From an uncultured Prevotellaceae bacterium (GTDB lineage Bacteria > Bacteroidota > Bacteroidia > Bacteroidales > Bacteroidaceae): a stretch of 60,908 bases of DNA. Shown here one piece after another: positions 49,812-59,448 of the stretch. The stretch covers positions 1 through 60,908 of the forward strand of contig CAMOTI010000117.1 of the NCBI GenBank assembly GCA_946625675.1, in the 5' to 3' direction. Each line of letters starts with the position of its first letter. Positions within the stretch are counted from its first letter, which is position 1. The translations under genes were made by a program, and so were the position numbers. The notes beneath the pieces are model-generated. The model worked only from the letters and a program-made list of their open reading frames with translations. It did not search any database and had not been told where the DNA came from.

Positions 49812-51557
49812 TCATTGCTGGGTGATGAAATTACCGTATTTATCGAAGAAGGACGTGTAGAGTGACTGGAAAGTCTTGTTCTCCTGCCTTCCGAATTTCA
49901 TGTAGAATCCGTCTTCCGTCGTGCCTACGTCGTAGCATTTGTTGCCGTCCTTGTCCATGGACTCGTAGTCGGCCAGCGTGCTGTCATACATATTATATTT
50001 ATATGCCAGTCCGAACTCATGCTTCTCATCGCGGCAGAGGATGATGAGGTTGCGACGGTCGGGCGTGACGTATGAGTCAACCAGTTGAGCCTGGATGTCG
50101 TCGATGATGGTGAACGTCTCTTTCTTTACCCCGTCGAATCCGCAGAGCTTGAAAATGGGGCTGGACAGGTCGGTGTAATAATAAATATAGTTTTGTCCGT
50201 CCAGCTGCCTTGCCAGTATCTTGTTGGAAGGACATACATCCGTGATGACACGCGTCATGAACGTGTCGACACGTATGGAGTCGAGTCGTCTGAACTCATT
50301 CTGCCGAACCTTGTCGAGGCTGTCGGACTCATGCTGCGCTGAAATCTGCTGATTGAGCAGAGAGTCTTCCGCAGCACGCTCAGCCTTGATTCTCTGCTGC
50401 TTCGCCTTTTCAAGGTTGAACAGGGAGTCCTGTACGGCACGCTCCTGGGCCTCCTTTTTCCTGCTGACGAGGTTGTCGTAGTACATGAATGCGCCCACGC
50501 CAGCTGCGATGATGGTGAGGAAGAACAGGAACAGAAACCAGTGCAGCCATTTGGAGAAACGCCTCTCTTTCTTCTCTTCCTCCTCGTCGAAGTCCTGTTC
50601 GTCCGTCTCGTTTGCCAGGTTGAGCACTTTCGACTTTGTCTTTGTCTTTGTCTCCTCTTTCTTGCCAATCTTGTCGGCCACATGGCGGCGGGAATATTCT
50701 TTCTTCTGCGCAGGCAGGGGCACGGCCGGAGCCGTCGTCTGCCCAACGCCTTTATCGCCGTCAGCTTTGTCTGCATCGTCCACGACGACAACCGCATTCT
50801 CGTCGTCCTCTTCGATGATCAGTACAGGCTCTTCCTCGGTCTGAGCCTCCTTTGTGGCTGTTGTTTCTTGGCTGTCAGCTTGATTGCCAGTGGTTTCTAT
50901 CTGAGTTTCTGACGTGTCTTCCAGGCTTTCGCGCTCTTCTGCCGGCATGTTTCCGGATGCAGGATCCGTTGAAAGCCCTGCAGGCTCCGTTGACAGCTTT
51001 GCTGTTTCAGACGGCTCTTCCGATAATTCAGACGGTTCTTCTTGCTCAGCTATGGGCTCATCCTGCTGCTGTGACGACTCATCCGTCACCGCGACCTCTT
51101 CCTCAGCTTCTGTGGTTGCTTCCGCAGACTCCTCAATAGCCTCCTCGGGTTTCACTGTCGCCTCCTCGGGTTCCACTGTCACTTCCTTGGGGTTTTCGAT
51201 TGGCTCTTCAGGTTCTTCAATAGGCTCCTCAAGTACTTCAATCGTATCCGCAGGCACCTCAGCTGTGTCCATAGCGGCATCAGATGGTTTGTCGGGCATA
51301 TCCGTCAATGTCGGAAAGTCAGGCGAAGCAGCCTCTTTGTTGTCGGGCAGCACCTCTTCAGCACCAGGCTGTCGCGTCTCGTCATGAATTTGGTTGTCGT
51401 AAAGAGGATGTCCGCAATACGAGCACATATAGGAAAACCCAATATAATACTTTCCGCAATTCGGACATTGGTTGTATTCGGAAAAGTCTTGCCCGCAATG
51501 AGGGCATATCAGTGCGTCGTCGTCAACAAAAGCATGGCAGTTTAAACAAGTCTTCAT
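49812..51557 (-). CDS. Zinc-ribbon, acidic-linker, membrane protein
   Basis: The 581-residue protein starts with two or three Cys pairs (CLNCHAF, CPHCGQDF, CPNCGKYY, CSYCGHPL), which form zinc ribbons. The stretch from 60 to 250 is a Glu/Pro/Thr/Ser-rich low-complexity linker with many EEP and EPE words. One membrane helix (WLHWFLFLFFLTIIAAGVGA) lies near residue 345. A Lys/Glu/Arg coiled coil follows, and a beta-rich outer domain ends the chain (NYIYYYTDLSSPIFKLCGFD). The function is unknown. The layout resembles the gene at 52328. Confidence 0.7.
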   Translation of the reverse strand: MKTCLNCHAFVDDDALICPHCGQDFSEYNQCPNCGKYYIGFSYMCSYCGHPLYDNQIHDETRQPGAEEVLPDNKEAASPDFPTLTDMPDKPSDAAMDTAEVPADTIEVLEEPIEEPEEPIENPKEVTVEPEEATVKPEEAIEESAEATTEAEEEVAVTDESSQQQDEPIAEQEEPSELSEEPSETAKLSTEPAGLSTDPASGNMPAEERESLEDTSETQIETTGNQADSQETTATKEAQTEEEPVLIIEEDDENAVVVVDDADKADGDKGVGQTTAPAVPLPAQKKEYSRRHVADKIGKKEETKTKTKSKVLNLANETDEQDFDEEEEKKERRFSKWLHWFLFLFFLTIIAAGVGAFMYYDNLVSRKKEAQERAVQDSLFNLEKAKQQRIKAERAAEDSLLNQQISAQHESDSLDKVRQNEFRRLDSIRVDTFMTRVITDVCPSNKILARQLDGQNYIYYYTDLSSPIFKLCGFDGVKKETFTIIDDIQAQLVDSYVTPDRRNLIILCRDEKHEFGLAYKYNMYDSTLADYESMDKDGNKCYDVGTTEDGFYMKFGRQENKTFQSLYTSFFDKYGNFITQQ

Positions 51558-51648
51558 AATCTGTATATAATTTCAATAGCCTTTCTTGATAATTCGTTCG
51601 TTTTCGTTTATATCGATTTTTGCAAAAGAGCCGGATAAGCGTCTTGGT

Positions 51649-52275
51649 TCACTTGAAAGATGAAATCAACTCCAGTTTGTCGGATTTCTGGATGTCGGAT
51701 ATCAGGATGCAAGCCGGCACGAAAGTCCCCGGCATGTCGACGTCGTGCAGTTGTCCGTCGGTGAGCTCCACACCCGCCTTCTTGTATGCCCTGTCTACCA
51801 GTTCGGTGCAATAGAGTGCTGTCGAGTCGTTGGAGTCAAAATTGAAGTCGAACGGTAGTTTCTGCTCATATTGGTCGATAGCAGCCATGGCCGCAGTTTT
51901 GGCCACCTCGCGGTTGGCATAGCGATAGATGGCTCCTTGGAGGCAGTTACGGTTGCTGAAAAACACGTCGGGACGGTCCATCTTGACCACGTTGGCCTCG
52001 TCGATTGCAAAGTTCTCCGACGGGCACGCATGTACAATCTTGATTTTTCCAGCATACGACACCACGATGCCTACATGAGAATAAGCCGCTTCAGGGTCGG
52101 CCACCATGATGGCGTTGCTCTCAGCGCTGTCGCCAAGGCGGAATACCACATCTCCAGGCTGCAGATTGTCACCGTCTTTCAGCGTGTCTTCCTTCGACTT
52201 CTTGCATGCCGAACAGACGAGTGAGAGAAAAAAGATGAGCGCAATGGCGAATATGAAATAATGAAAATTACGCAT
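51649..52275 (-). CDS. YiiX-like papain-fold lipoprotein
   Basis: The 208-residue protein has a lipoprotein signal (LIFFLSLVCSAC) and a permuted NlpC/P60-type (YiiX) fold. LQPGDVVFRLGDSAES starts the domain. The probable catalytic His is in YSHVGIVVSY, and the Cys is in ALYCTELVDRAYKKAG near the C-terminus. Such enzymes are thought to cut peptides or amides in the envelope. It lies between the two zinc-ribbon membrane proteins on the same strand. Confidence 0.78.
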   Translation of the reverse strand: MRNFHYFIFAIALIFFLSLVCSACKKSKEDTLKDGDNLQPGDVVFRLGDSAESNAIMVADPEAAYSHVGIVVSYAGKIKIVHACPSENFAIDEANVVKMDRPDVFFSNRNCLQGAIYRYANREVAKTAAMAAIDQYEQKLPFDFNFDSNDSTALYCTELVDRAYKKAGVELTDGQLHDVDMPGTFVPACILISDIQKSDKLELISSFK

Positions 52276-52327
52276 GTGTTAAAATGGAAGTTGAAATTGG
52301 AGTAGAAGAGGGGAGTGAAAGTGGGGG

Positions 52328-53257
52328 TCAGAACAAGTTGTTGAGAATGCTTCCGATGTCGTCCTGCAGCGAGCCTCCCGAACCGAAACCGAATTTCTTG
52401 CCCAGCTCGAACAGAGAGTCCAGACCGAAATCCAAGTCGCCCAACGGCTCGATTTTCCACTGGTCGTTAATTTTTACGAGATGTAGGTCCATCTGCTCAG
52501 TCTTGTTATCGTCGAAGATGATGTTCACCGTAACCACCGCTTTCATGTCCTCCGTCTGTTCATTCACAATCTCAATGTCCTTGAAATTTCCTCCAAGGAA
52601 CGACATCATCTTTTTTGCCATGTCGCGCACGTAAGGCTGTGTGGTGCTCGACAGATTGAATTCAGCGCAGAACGCCTCGCTGTCGTTTTTCTTCAGCGCC
52701 TCGAATGCCCTCTCCACAGTGGCCGCAGGCGAACTTCGGTGGAACATAATAAATAACGTGACACCTATACCGATGACGAGCAGGGCAGCCAGAGATATCC
52801 AGAGTCCTTTCTTCGGAATCTTGATATATGAAGACTTGGATGCTGGGGAAGCAGCGGGAGAATCGGTCTCGGCCGGCACAGGAGAGTTGGCAGCATCCGC
52901 TGGTGTGGACGTCTGCTCCGGGCTCTCCTCAGGGCTTGATGATGCGGGGTGCGACTCGGAGTCGCTGCCTTCCTGGGAATATATGGTGGTGTCTGCACTT
53001 TGTTCTGCAGGCGTGTCGTCTGCAGCAGTATCGGCCTGTGTCTCCAGATCGGCAGTTCCGGTGTTGTTCTGTATTTCCGTCACCTCCTCATTCTCATTGG
53101 CGGGAGCAGTGGCGGAGTCATGATTGTCCGTCTCTTGGTCCAGCATGTCGAGTTTCACCTTGTTCTCAGGGAACGGCTCTCCACAGAATCGGCAAATCTT
53201 CTCACCCGGATTTCTTGGATTGCCACATCTCTGGCAGAAATTGAGTGGAATATTCAT
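52328..53257 (-). CDS. Zinc-ribbon membrane protein with DUF4878-like domain
   Basis: The 309-residue protein starts with a zinc ribbon (CQRCGNPRNPGEKICRFCGE). A Thr/Ser/Glu-rich linker runs to about 150, followed by a membrane helix (GLWISLAALLVIGIGVTLF). The C-terminal part has ATVERAFEALKKNDSEAFCA and DIEIVNEQTEDMKAVVTVNI, the pattern of DUF4878-type domains, then KINDQWKIEPLGDL. The function is unknown. It resembles the zinc-ribbon protein at 49812 in layout but not in its outer domain. Confidence 0.72.
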   Translation of the reverse strand: MNIPLNFCQRCGNPRNPGEKICRFCGEPFPENKVKLDMLDQETDNHDSATAPANENEEVTEIQNNTGTADLETQADTAADDTPAEQSADTTIYSQEGSDSESHPASSSPEESPEQTSTPADAANSPVPAETDSPAASPASKSSYIKIPKKGLWISLAALLVIGIGVTLFIMFHRSSPAATVERAFEALKKNDSEAFCAEFNLSSTTQPYVRDMAKKMMSFLGGNFKDIEIVNEQTEDMKAVVTVNIIFDDNKTEQMDLHLVKINDQWKIEPLGDLDFGLDSLFELGKKFGFGSGGSLQDDIGSILNNLF

Positions 53258-53396
53258 AATATTTCAATAAAAATGATACAAACTGAATGAATTATAATGC
53301 GAATTTACATATTTTTTCTCAAATAATCTTTCGATATGTGATTTTTTTTGATTTTACGAATAAATTTATTAATTTTGAAAAAAATTTTGTTCAACA

Positions 53397-53521
53397 ACCG
53401 TAAAAAATAAGTTGCCTCGCTTTTTTTGAAGACAAGAAGACGAGAAGACAAGGAGACAAGACGATAGACTGCTATGACCAGCATTCCAATGGAGCAGAAT
53501 CTGAGGCAAGTTATTTTTTTT
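53397..53521. repeat. Short repeat element A, upstream of ybjQ
   Basis: The 125-base unit starts ACCGTAAAAAATAAGTTGCC and ends CTGAGGCAAGTTATTTTTTT. Its ends, AAAAAATAAGTTGCCTC and GAGGCAAGTTATTTTTT, are inverted repeats with one mismatch. The centre contains GAAGACAAGAAGACGAGAAG and CTATGACCAGCATTCCAATG. A related copy follows the next gene at 53873. The rest of the gap (53258-53552) is AT-rich with no gene. Confidence 0.82.
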
Positions 53522-53552
53522 ATCTTACCCAACATTTTAACTCAAAAAAAAT

Positions 53553-53870
53553 ATGATAGTAAGCACAACACCTACAATTGAAGGCCACCCGATCAGGGAA
53601 TACCGTGGTGTGGTGGCAGGCGAGACCATCATCGGCGCAAACGCATGGAAAGACCTCAAAGCAAGCATCCGCGATATTTTCGGCGGACGCAGCAGCAGTT
53701 ATGAGCAAGTGTTGAGGGAAGCCCGCGACACATCGTTACAAGAAATGGTGAACGAGGCCGGCCAGCGAGGATGCAATGCCATCGTTGGCGTGGACTTCGA
53801 CTATGAGACCATCGGTCAGAGCAGCTCCATGCTGATGGTGGCATGCAGCGGAACCGCGGTCATCATTTAG
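53553..53870 (+). CDS. YbjQ/UPF0145 family protein
   Basis: The 105-residue protein is a member of the YbjQ (UPF0145) family, a small pentameric-type heavy-metal-binding-like fold. It has [40 protein letters not shown], then [20 protein letters not shown] and the closing [20 protein letters not shown]. Length is normal. The function is not known. The gene lies exactly between two copies of a ~125-base repeat with inverted ends. Confidence 0.9.
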   Translation: MIVSTTPTIEGHPIREYRGVVAGETIIGANAWKDLKASIRDIFGGRSSSYEQVLREARDTSLQEMVNEAGQRGCNAIVGVDFDYETIGQSSSMLMVACSGTAVII

Positions 53871-53872
53871 TG

Positions 53873-54003
53873 ACCGTTAAAAAATAGGTTGCCTCGTTTT
53901 TTATGAAGAGAAGAAGACGAGAAGAGACGAAGACAAGAAGACAAGACGATAGTCTGATATGACCAGCATTCTAATGAAACAGGAGATGAGGCATGTTTTT
54001 TAA
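53873..54003. repeat. Short repeat element B, downstream of ybjQ
   Basis: This copy starts ACCGTTAAAAAATAGGTTGC, two bases after the ybjQ stop, and ends GATGAGGCATGTTTTTTAA. It shares GAGAAGAAGACGAGAAG, AAGACAAGACGATAGTCTG and TATGACCAGCATTCTAATG with element A in the same orientation. The inverted ends are more worn than in A. Confidence 0.82.
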
Positions 54004-54069
54004 ATTATCACTTAATGCTAACCCTGGTGCGGAGAATTAAGAACTAACAACTACAATAAGAAAACTACA

Positions 54070-56511
54070 ATGCAAAGCAAACTACAATCATTTCTGACTA
54101 TCATGCTGTTTGCCGTGTCTCTGCCAGCCCTGTCGCAGAGAAGCAGCGAACTGCTTAATTTCGGATGGAAATTCCATGCAGGAGATATCAAAGGCGGCGA
54201 AGCCACCAATCTGGACGACAGCGGCTGGAGGGAGGTGAATCTTCCTCACGACTACCAGATTGAGCAGCCCTGGATTCCCCCAGCCGCAGACGAGAAAGGC
54301 AGTAATGCCGACGAGGGCGCCAACATCAAAAGCCGTCTCAGCAGCCGAGGCTTCAAAGAGATGGGAATCGGATGGTATCGCAAGCACTTCACGCCAGCTG
54401 ACTCACTCAAAGGGCGCCGAATCCTGGTGGACGTGGAAGGCATCATGCTCGTGGGCGACCTCTATCTCAACGGCGAACGTATAGGGGGCACAGACTACGG
54501 CTATCTTGGATTTGACGTGGACATCAGCAAGAAGGTGAAATTCGGGCAGGACAACGTCCTGGCTGTGAAAGCCGACACAAGAGAGCCAGAGAACAGCCGA
54601 TGGTACACCGGAGGAGGACTCTACCGCGACGTACACTTCGTCTACACCAATCCGCGTATGTACTTCATCCGCCACCCGCTTCAGATCACTTCCGACGTGA
54701 AACGTATCGACGGCAGCCAAGGCGATGCTGAGGTCAGAATCCAGGCCGAGGTGAATACGCTGCTCGACTCCAAGACGAAAACATTGAAATTCCAATACCG
54801 CATTACTGACCCGTCGGGCAACGTCGTCGCAGATAAGACTGTGGACAAACGCTTCTACCCAAAGCAGAAAACCAACGAGTACGTGCTCGACACCGTCAGG
54901 CTGAACAATGCCTCGCTGTGGAGCTGCGAGATCCCATCCCTTTACACGGTGGAAGTCAGTCTTTTCGACACCAGCGGAAATCTGGCCGACAACGTGAAGG
55001 AGACATTCGGCATCCGCAAACTGGAATTCTCACCTGCTTTCGGCATGAAACTCAACGGCAAGAAAGTGCTGCTCAAAGGCATAGCCAACCACCACACGCT
55101 GGGCGCACTTGGCGCCTCAGCCTATGAGCGCGCCATCGAGAAACGCCTGAAACTGTTGAAAGACTTCGGATTCAACCATATACGCACTTCCCACAACCCT
55201 TACAGCGAGAGTCTTCTGCGACTGTGCGACCAGTATGGCATCCTTGTCGTAGACGAGCTCTACGACAAATGGCTGGACAAATATTGCGGAGGAAGGAAGC
55301 CCTGGACTGAGCTCTGGCAGGAGAACATACCGGAATTTATCAAGCGAGACCGCAATCATCCCAGCGTCGTCGTGTGGAGCCTCGGCAACGAGCTGCAGAC
55401 CTACTGGGATCTGCCTTACGGAGACTGGGGTGTGACGCCCTACCGGATGCAGAAACAGCTGCTGAAACGCTACGACCAGGAACGGCCTGTCACAGTGGCT
55501 ATGCATCCGCGTGGCCGCGACATCAACACCGACTCGCTGCCGGCACCGCTCGTGCATGAGACGGACATTTCCGCCTACAACTACCGATACATGTATTTCC
55601 CGGGTGACGGCAAGCGTTTCCCGCATATGATTTTCTATCAGAGCGAGGCCAACACGTCTATGATGGGTCCTAACTATTTCGAAATGAACCTCGACAAGGT
55701 GTTAGGACTGGCATACTGGGGCATGATTGACTACCTTGGCGAAAGCAACGGATGGCCTGAGAAAGGATGGTCGCAGGGCGTGTTCGACATATCGCTCGAG
55801 CCGAAGCCCAACGCCTATTTCATCAAGAGCTACTTCTCCGACGAGCCTCTGGTGCACATCGGTGTGCTGCTGAAATCCGGCACATTCGACTGGAACGGCA
55901 TCAAGGTGGGCGGCGACAAACTGACAGAAAACTGGAACCTTGGGACCGAAAAAGACAAGGCACCGAAAGCCAGGATCATCACCTACACGAATGCAGAGGA
56001 AGTGGAACTCCTGCTGAATGGAAAGTCGTTGGGCGTCAGGAAGAACGATGTGAATAATCCGAAGACGCGCAATAAGATTGTGTGGAACGACATATCTTGG
56101 GCGAAAGGCACACTGGAGGCCGTAGGCCGCACCGGCGGCAAGGAAGTGGCCCGCCATAAGATCGAGAGCAGTGGTGAGGCTGCAAAACTGCAACTCACTC
56201 CCGACAATGACGCATGGAAAGCCGACGGCATGGACCTACAGCACGTACGTGTTCATGCAGTCGACAAGAAAGGCCGCCGTGTTTTCAACAGCAACGAGAA
56301 ACTGAAGTTTGAAGTGGAAGGCGACGCCGAGATTGTGGCCGTGAGCAGCGGTGACCACCGCAGCGATGAACTGAACGCCACCGACACACGCTCGCTCTAC
56401 GACGGAAGCGCCCTCGTGATTCTCCGTTCGGGCAGGAAACCGGGTAATGTGATGTTGAAGGTGACCTCAGACAACTTTAAGCTGGCGACACTGCAGCTGC
56501 AGACCAAGTAA
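54070..56511 (+). CDS. Glycoside hydrolase family 2 (beta-galactosidase type)
   Basis: The 813-residue protein has a signal peptide (SFLTIMLFAVSLPALSQ) and the GH2 plan. A jelly-roll sugar-binding domain comes first (LLNFGWKFHAGDIKGGEA). An immunoglobulin-like domain precedes the barrel. Key barrel segments are IRTSHNPYSESLLRLCDQYG, VVWSLGNELQ with the acid/base Glu near residue 440, and IFYQSEANTS with the nucleophile Glu near 525. A C-terminal beta domain has VRVHAVDKKGRRVFNSNEKL. It likely cleaves beta-linked galactose or related sugars from polysaccharide in the periplasm or outside. No other polysaccharide genes are nearby. Confidence 0.88.
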   Translation: MQSKLQSFLTIMLFAVSLPALSQRSSELLNFGWKFHAGDIKGGEATNLDDSGWREVNLPHDYQIEQPWIPPAADEKGSNADEGANIKSRLSSRGFKEMGIGWYRKHFTPADSLKGRRILVDVEGIMLVGDLYLNGERIGGTDYGYLGFDVDISKKVKFGQDNVLAVKADTREPENSRWYTGGGLYRDVHFVYTNPRMYFIRHPLQITSDVKRIDGSQGDAEVRIQAEVNTLLDSKTKTLKFQYRITDPSGNVVADKTVDKRFYPKQKTNEYVLDTVRLNNASLWSCEIPSLYTVEVSLFDTSGNLADNVKETFGIRKLEFSPAFGMKLNGKKVLLKGIANHHTLGALGASAYERAIEKRLKLLKDFGFNHIRTSHNPYSESLLRLCDQYGILVVDELYDKWLDKYCGGRKPWTELWQENIPEFIKRDRNHPSVVVWSLGNELQTYWDLPYGDWGVTPYRMQKQLLKRYDQERPVTVAMHPRGRDINTDSLPAPLVHETDISAYNYRYMYFPGDGKRFPHMIFYQSEANTSMMGPNYFEMNLDKVLGLAYWGMIDYLGESNGWPEKGWSQGVFDISLEPKPNAYFIKSYFSDEPLVHIGVLLKSGTFDWNGIKVGGDKLTENWNLGTEKDKAPKARIITYTNAEEVELLLNGKSLGVRKNDVNNPKTRNKIVWNDISWAKGTLEAVGRTGGKEVARHKIESSGEAAKLQLTPDNDAWKADGMDLQHVRVHAVDKKGRRVFNSNEKLKFEVEGDAEIVAVSSGDHRSDELNATDTRSLYDGSALVILRSGRKPGNVMLKVTSDNFKLATLQLQTK

Positions 56512-56626
56512 GGCTTACTATCCGGCTAAATTTGGGAAAATAGGAAGTAAAAGAAGGAAGTAATAGGAGGAAGTAACAGGAGTACGTTTTTTTTCACTGA
56601 AAAATAAAAATTATTAACCTGTATTC

Positions 56627-56656
56627 ATCGGCCCGGGCGAATCTGTCCGGGCCGAT
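56627..56656. terminator. GC-rich hairpin after the GH2 gene
   Basis: ATCGGCCCGG (56627-56636) and CCGGGCCGAT (56647-56656) make a 10-bp stem with a ten-base loop. There is no T run after it on either strand, so termination is not certain. The rest of the 287-base gap (56512-56798) holds no gene except the pheT promoter region. Confidence 0.55.
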
Positions 56657-56745
56657 TCCATTGCAAAATTTCGGAAAAGAGGGCAAAAACTAAGTCGTAT
56701 ATAAGAAAAGCCACGAAAAGTGGGTGAAAAGTGGATAATTTTTGC

Positions 56746-56754
56746 TAACTTTGC
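56746..56754 (+). promoter_or_regulatory. -7 box for pheT
   Basis: TAACTTTGC lies 44 bases upstream of the pheT start at 56799. No TTTG is seen at the usual distance. Confidence 0.55.
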
Positions 56755-56798
56755 ATGAAATATAGATACACGAAGAAAGTAAAAAACTAAAAATACAA

Positions 56799-59303
56799 AT
56801 GAATATCAGTTATAAGTGGCTCAAGGACTATGTCGATTTCGACATGAGTGCTGACGAAGTAGCCGCAGCCCTTACCAGCGTTGGTCTGGAAGTGGGCAGC
56901 GTGGAAGAAGTTCAGTCCATCAAAGGCGGTTTGGAAGGAATCGTAATTGGAAAAGTGCTCACTTGCGAGCCTCATCCCAACAGCGACCATATGCACGTAT
57001 GCACAGTGGAGCTGGGAGAGGGAAGAGTAGAGCAGATAGTGTGTGGCGCACCGAACGTGGCAGCCGGCCAGACCGTGGTTGTGGCCACGTTGGGCACAAA
57101 ATTGTATGACGGCGACAAGGAGTTCGTCATCAAGAAATCAAAATTGCGTGGAATTGAAAGCAACGGCATGATCTGCGCAGAGGACGAGATCGGAGTCGGC
57201 AACAGCCACGACGGCATCATGGTGCTGCCCGACGACACACCAGCAGGAATGCCCGCATCCAAGTATTTCGGACTTGAGAGTGACTGGCTCATCGAAGTTG
57301 ACATCACTCCCAACCACTCCGATGCCTGCTCGCACTGGGGAGTGGCACGCGACTTCTATGCCTACCTCCGCCAGAATGGATACCAGACCAGCCTCCATCG
57401 TCCGGACTGCAGCGCTTTTGCCGTCGATAACAACGACCTGGACTACGACGTGGTGATAGAGGAGCCAGAGGCTTGCTCCCGCTACTGCGCCGTCACCATC
57501 AAAAACTGCGAAGTGAAAGAGTCGCCCAAATGGCTGAAGGACCGACTCACCACCATAGGACTCCGCCCCATCAACAACATCGTGGACATTACAAACTACA
57601 TCATGATGGCTTACGGACAGCCACTTCACTGCTTTGATGCCGACATGGTGAAAGGCAAGAAAATTGTGGTGAAAACCATGCCAGAAGGCACATCTTTCGT
57701 CACTCTCGACGGAGAGGAGCACAAACTGAGCAACCGCGACCTGGCCATCTGCAATGCAGAAGAGCCGATGTGTATAGCCGGTGTATTCGGCGGCAAAGGA
57801 TCCGGAACCTATGAGACCACCAAGAACGTGCTGTTCGAATCAGCCTATTTCCACCCCACATGGATACGCAAGTCGGCCCGCCGTCACGGACTTCAGACCG
57901 ACGCATCGTTCCGTTTTGAGCGTGGGATAGACCCTGCAGGACAGCTCTATGCCGTGAAGCAGGCTGCCATCATGGCCAAGGAACTTGCAGGAGGCGAGAT
58001 TGCCATGGAAATCAAGGACGTGAAGACAGACTACCTGCCGAAGAACGCCACAGTGGACTTCGACTATCAGTACTGCCACGACCTCATCGGAAAGGAAATA
58101 CCTCACGACACCATCAAGTCCATCTGCACCGACCTGGGAATGACTGTCTTAGAGGAAAAGCCCACAGGGCTCGTGCTCGACGTGCCAGCCTTCCGCGTGG
58201 ACGTCACCGCTCCCTGCGACATCGTGGAGGAAGTGATGCGTATCTATGGTTACGACAACGTGGAAATCCCCAGCCAGGTGCGCTCATCGCTCACAGTCAA
58301 AGGAGACGAGGACAAGGGCAACAAACTTCAGAATCTCATCTCTGAGCAGCTTGTCGGAGGCGGATTCAACGAGATACTCAATAACTCACTCACCAAGACA
58401 TCTTACTACGACAACTGCGAGACCTACAAATCGGAGAACCTCGTGAGACTCATCAACCCGCTGAGCCAGGATTTGGGCGTGATGCGCAAGACACTGCTCT
58501 TTGGTGGTCTCGAATGTATCAGTCATAATACAAACCGTCAGTTGCCCGACCTGAAATTTTTCGAGTTTGGCAAATGTTACGATTTCAATCCCGACAAGAA
58601 GACGGACACCAGCGGCATTATCCCGTCGGGCGAGACATCCGGTCAGATTCTCAGTCCATACAGCGAGGACTATCATCTTGGACTCTGGATTACCGGCAAG
58701 CGCGTGAAAGGCAGCTGGATGCATCCCGACGAGGACACCACGGTGTACGAGCTGAAGTCATATTTGATGAACATCTTCAGCCGACTCGGCGTGCCCTTCG
58801 GCGCACTCGTCTTCAAAGAGCTGAAGAACGATATATGGGCCAACGGGCAGCAGATTTGCAACCGTGGCGGCAAAGTCATTGCAGAATATGGCACAGTCAG
58901 CAAGAAGCAGACATCGAAGCTGGAGATTGAGGCACCCGTCTTCTTCGCTGACATCTGCTGGACTCAGCTGATGAAACTCATCAAGAAAAACGTGGTGAGC
59001 TACAAGGAAATCGCCAAGCATCCAGCCGTGAGCCGCGACCTTGCGTTGCTTGTTGACAAAGGCTGCAAGTTTGCCGACATCGAGGCCATCGCATATGCCA
59101 GCGAGAAGAAACTGTTGAAGGAGGTGACACTCTTCGACGTGTATGAAGGCAAAAACCTTGAGGAAGGCAAGAAGAGCTACGCCGTCAACTTCCTTCTGCA
59201 AGACGAGAGCAAGACGCTGAACGACAAGCAGATTGAAGCTATCATGAATAAAATAGAGCAAAACATCTGCAAGCAGCTGAACGCCAAAGTGCGTGGAAAA
59301 TAA
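56799..59303 (+). CDS. pheT: Phenylalanine--tRNA ligase beta subunit
   Basis: The 834-residue beta subunit pairs with PheS to charge tRNA-Phe. The domain order is normal. An OB-fold tRNA-binding domain comes early (IVIGKVLTCEPHPNSDHMHV). The B3/B4 editing domain follows (LTTIGLRPINNIVDITNYIM). The B5 and core-like domains lie in the middle (RHGLQTDASFRFERGIDPAG and IVEEVMRIYGYDNVEIP). The C-terminal FDX-ACB domain has KHPAVSRDLALLVDKGCKFA. The start MNISYKWLKDYVDFDMSADE is the usual one. No pheS is in this window. Confidence 0.97.
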   Translation: MNISYKWLKDYVDFDMSADEVAAALTSVGLEVGSVEEVQSIKGGLEGIVIGKVLTCEPHPNSDHMHVCTVELGEGRVEQIVCGAPNVAAGQTVVVATLGTKLYDGDKEFVIKKSKLRGIESNGMICAEDEIGVGNSHDGIMVLPDDTPAGMPASKYFGLESDWLIEVDITPNHSDACSHWGVARDFYAYLRQNGYQTSLHRPDCSAFAVDNNDLDYDVVIEEPEACSRYCAVTIKNCEVKESPKWLKDRLTTIGLRPINNIVDITNYIMMAYGQPLHCFDADMVKGKKIVVKTMPEGTSFVTLDGEEHKLSNRDLAICNAEEPMCIAGVFGGKGSGTYETTKNVLFESAYFHPTWIRKSARRHGLQTDASFRFERGIDPAGQLYAVKQAAIMAKELAGGEIAMEIKDVKTDYLPKNATVDFDYQYCHDLIGKEIPHDTIKSICTDLGMTVLEEKPTGLVLDVPAFRVDVTAPCDIVEEVMRIYGYDNVEIPSQVRSSLTVKGDEDKGNKLQNLISEQLVGGGFNEILNNSLTKTSYYDNCETYKSENLVRLINPLSQDLGVMRKTLLFGGLECISHNTNRQLPDLKFFEFGKCYDFNPDKKTDTSGIIPSGETSGQILSPYSEDYHLGLWITGKRVKGSWMHPDEDTTVYELKSYLMNIFSRLGVPFGALVFKELKNDIWANGQQICNRGGKVIAEYGTVSKKQTSKLEIEAPVFFADICWTQLMKLIKKNVVSYKEIAKHPAVSRDLALLVDKGCKFADIEAIAYASEKKLLKEVTLFDVYEGKNLEEGKKSYAVNFLLQDESKTLNDKQIEAIMNKIEQNICKQLNAKVRGK

Positions 59304-59448
59304 CCAGCCCAAAGTCATCATTGAATGTAAGGGTCTCCTTTATGTGAGTTCGCAAACACAACATAAGGTTGATTCCTGAAAAAACGATACAATGACAGAC
59401 TGGCAATATGTAAAATGAATTAAAAACAAACAACAATTATAATTAAAA

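Noticed and set aside
53305-53535. Leftward 76-codon open frame
   Set aside because: It overlaps repeat element A and AT-rich DNA and has no recognisable protein features.
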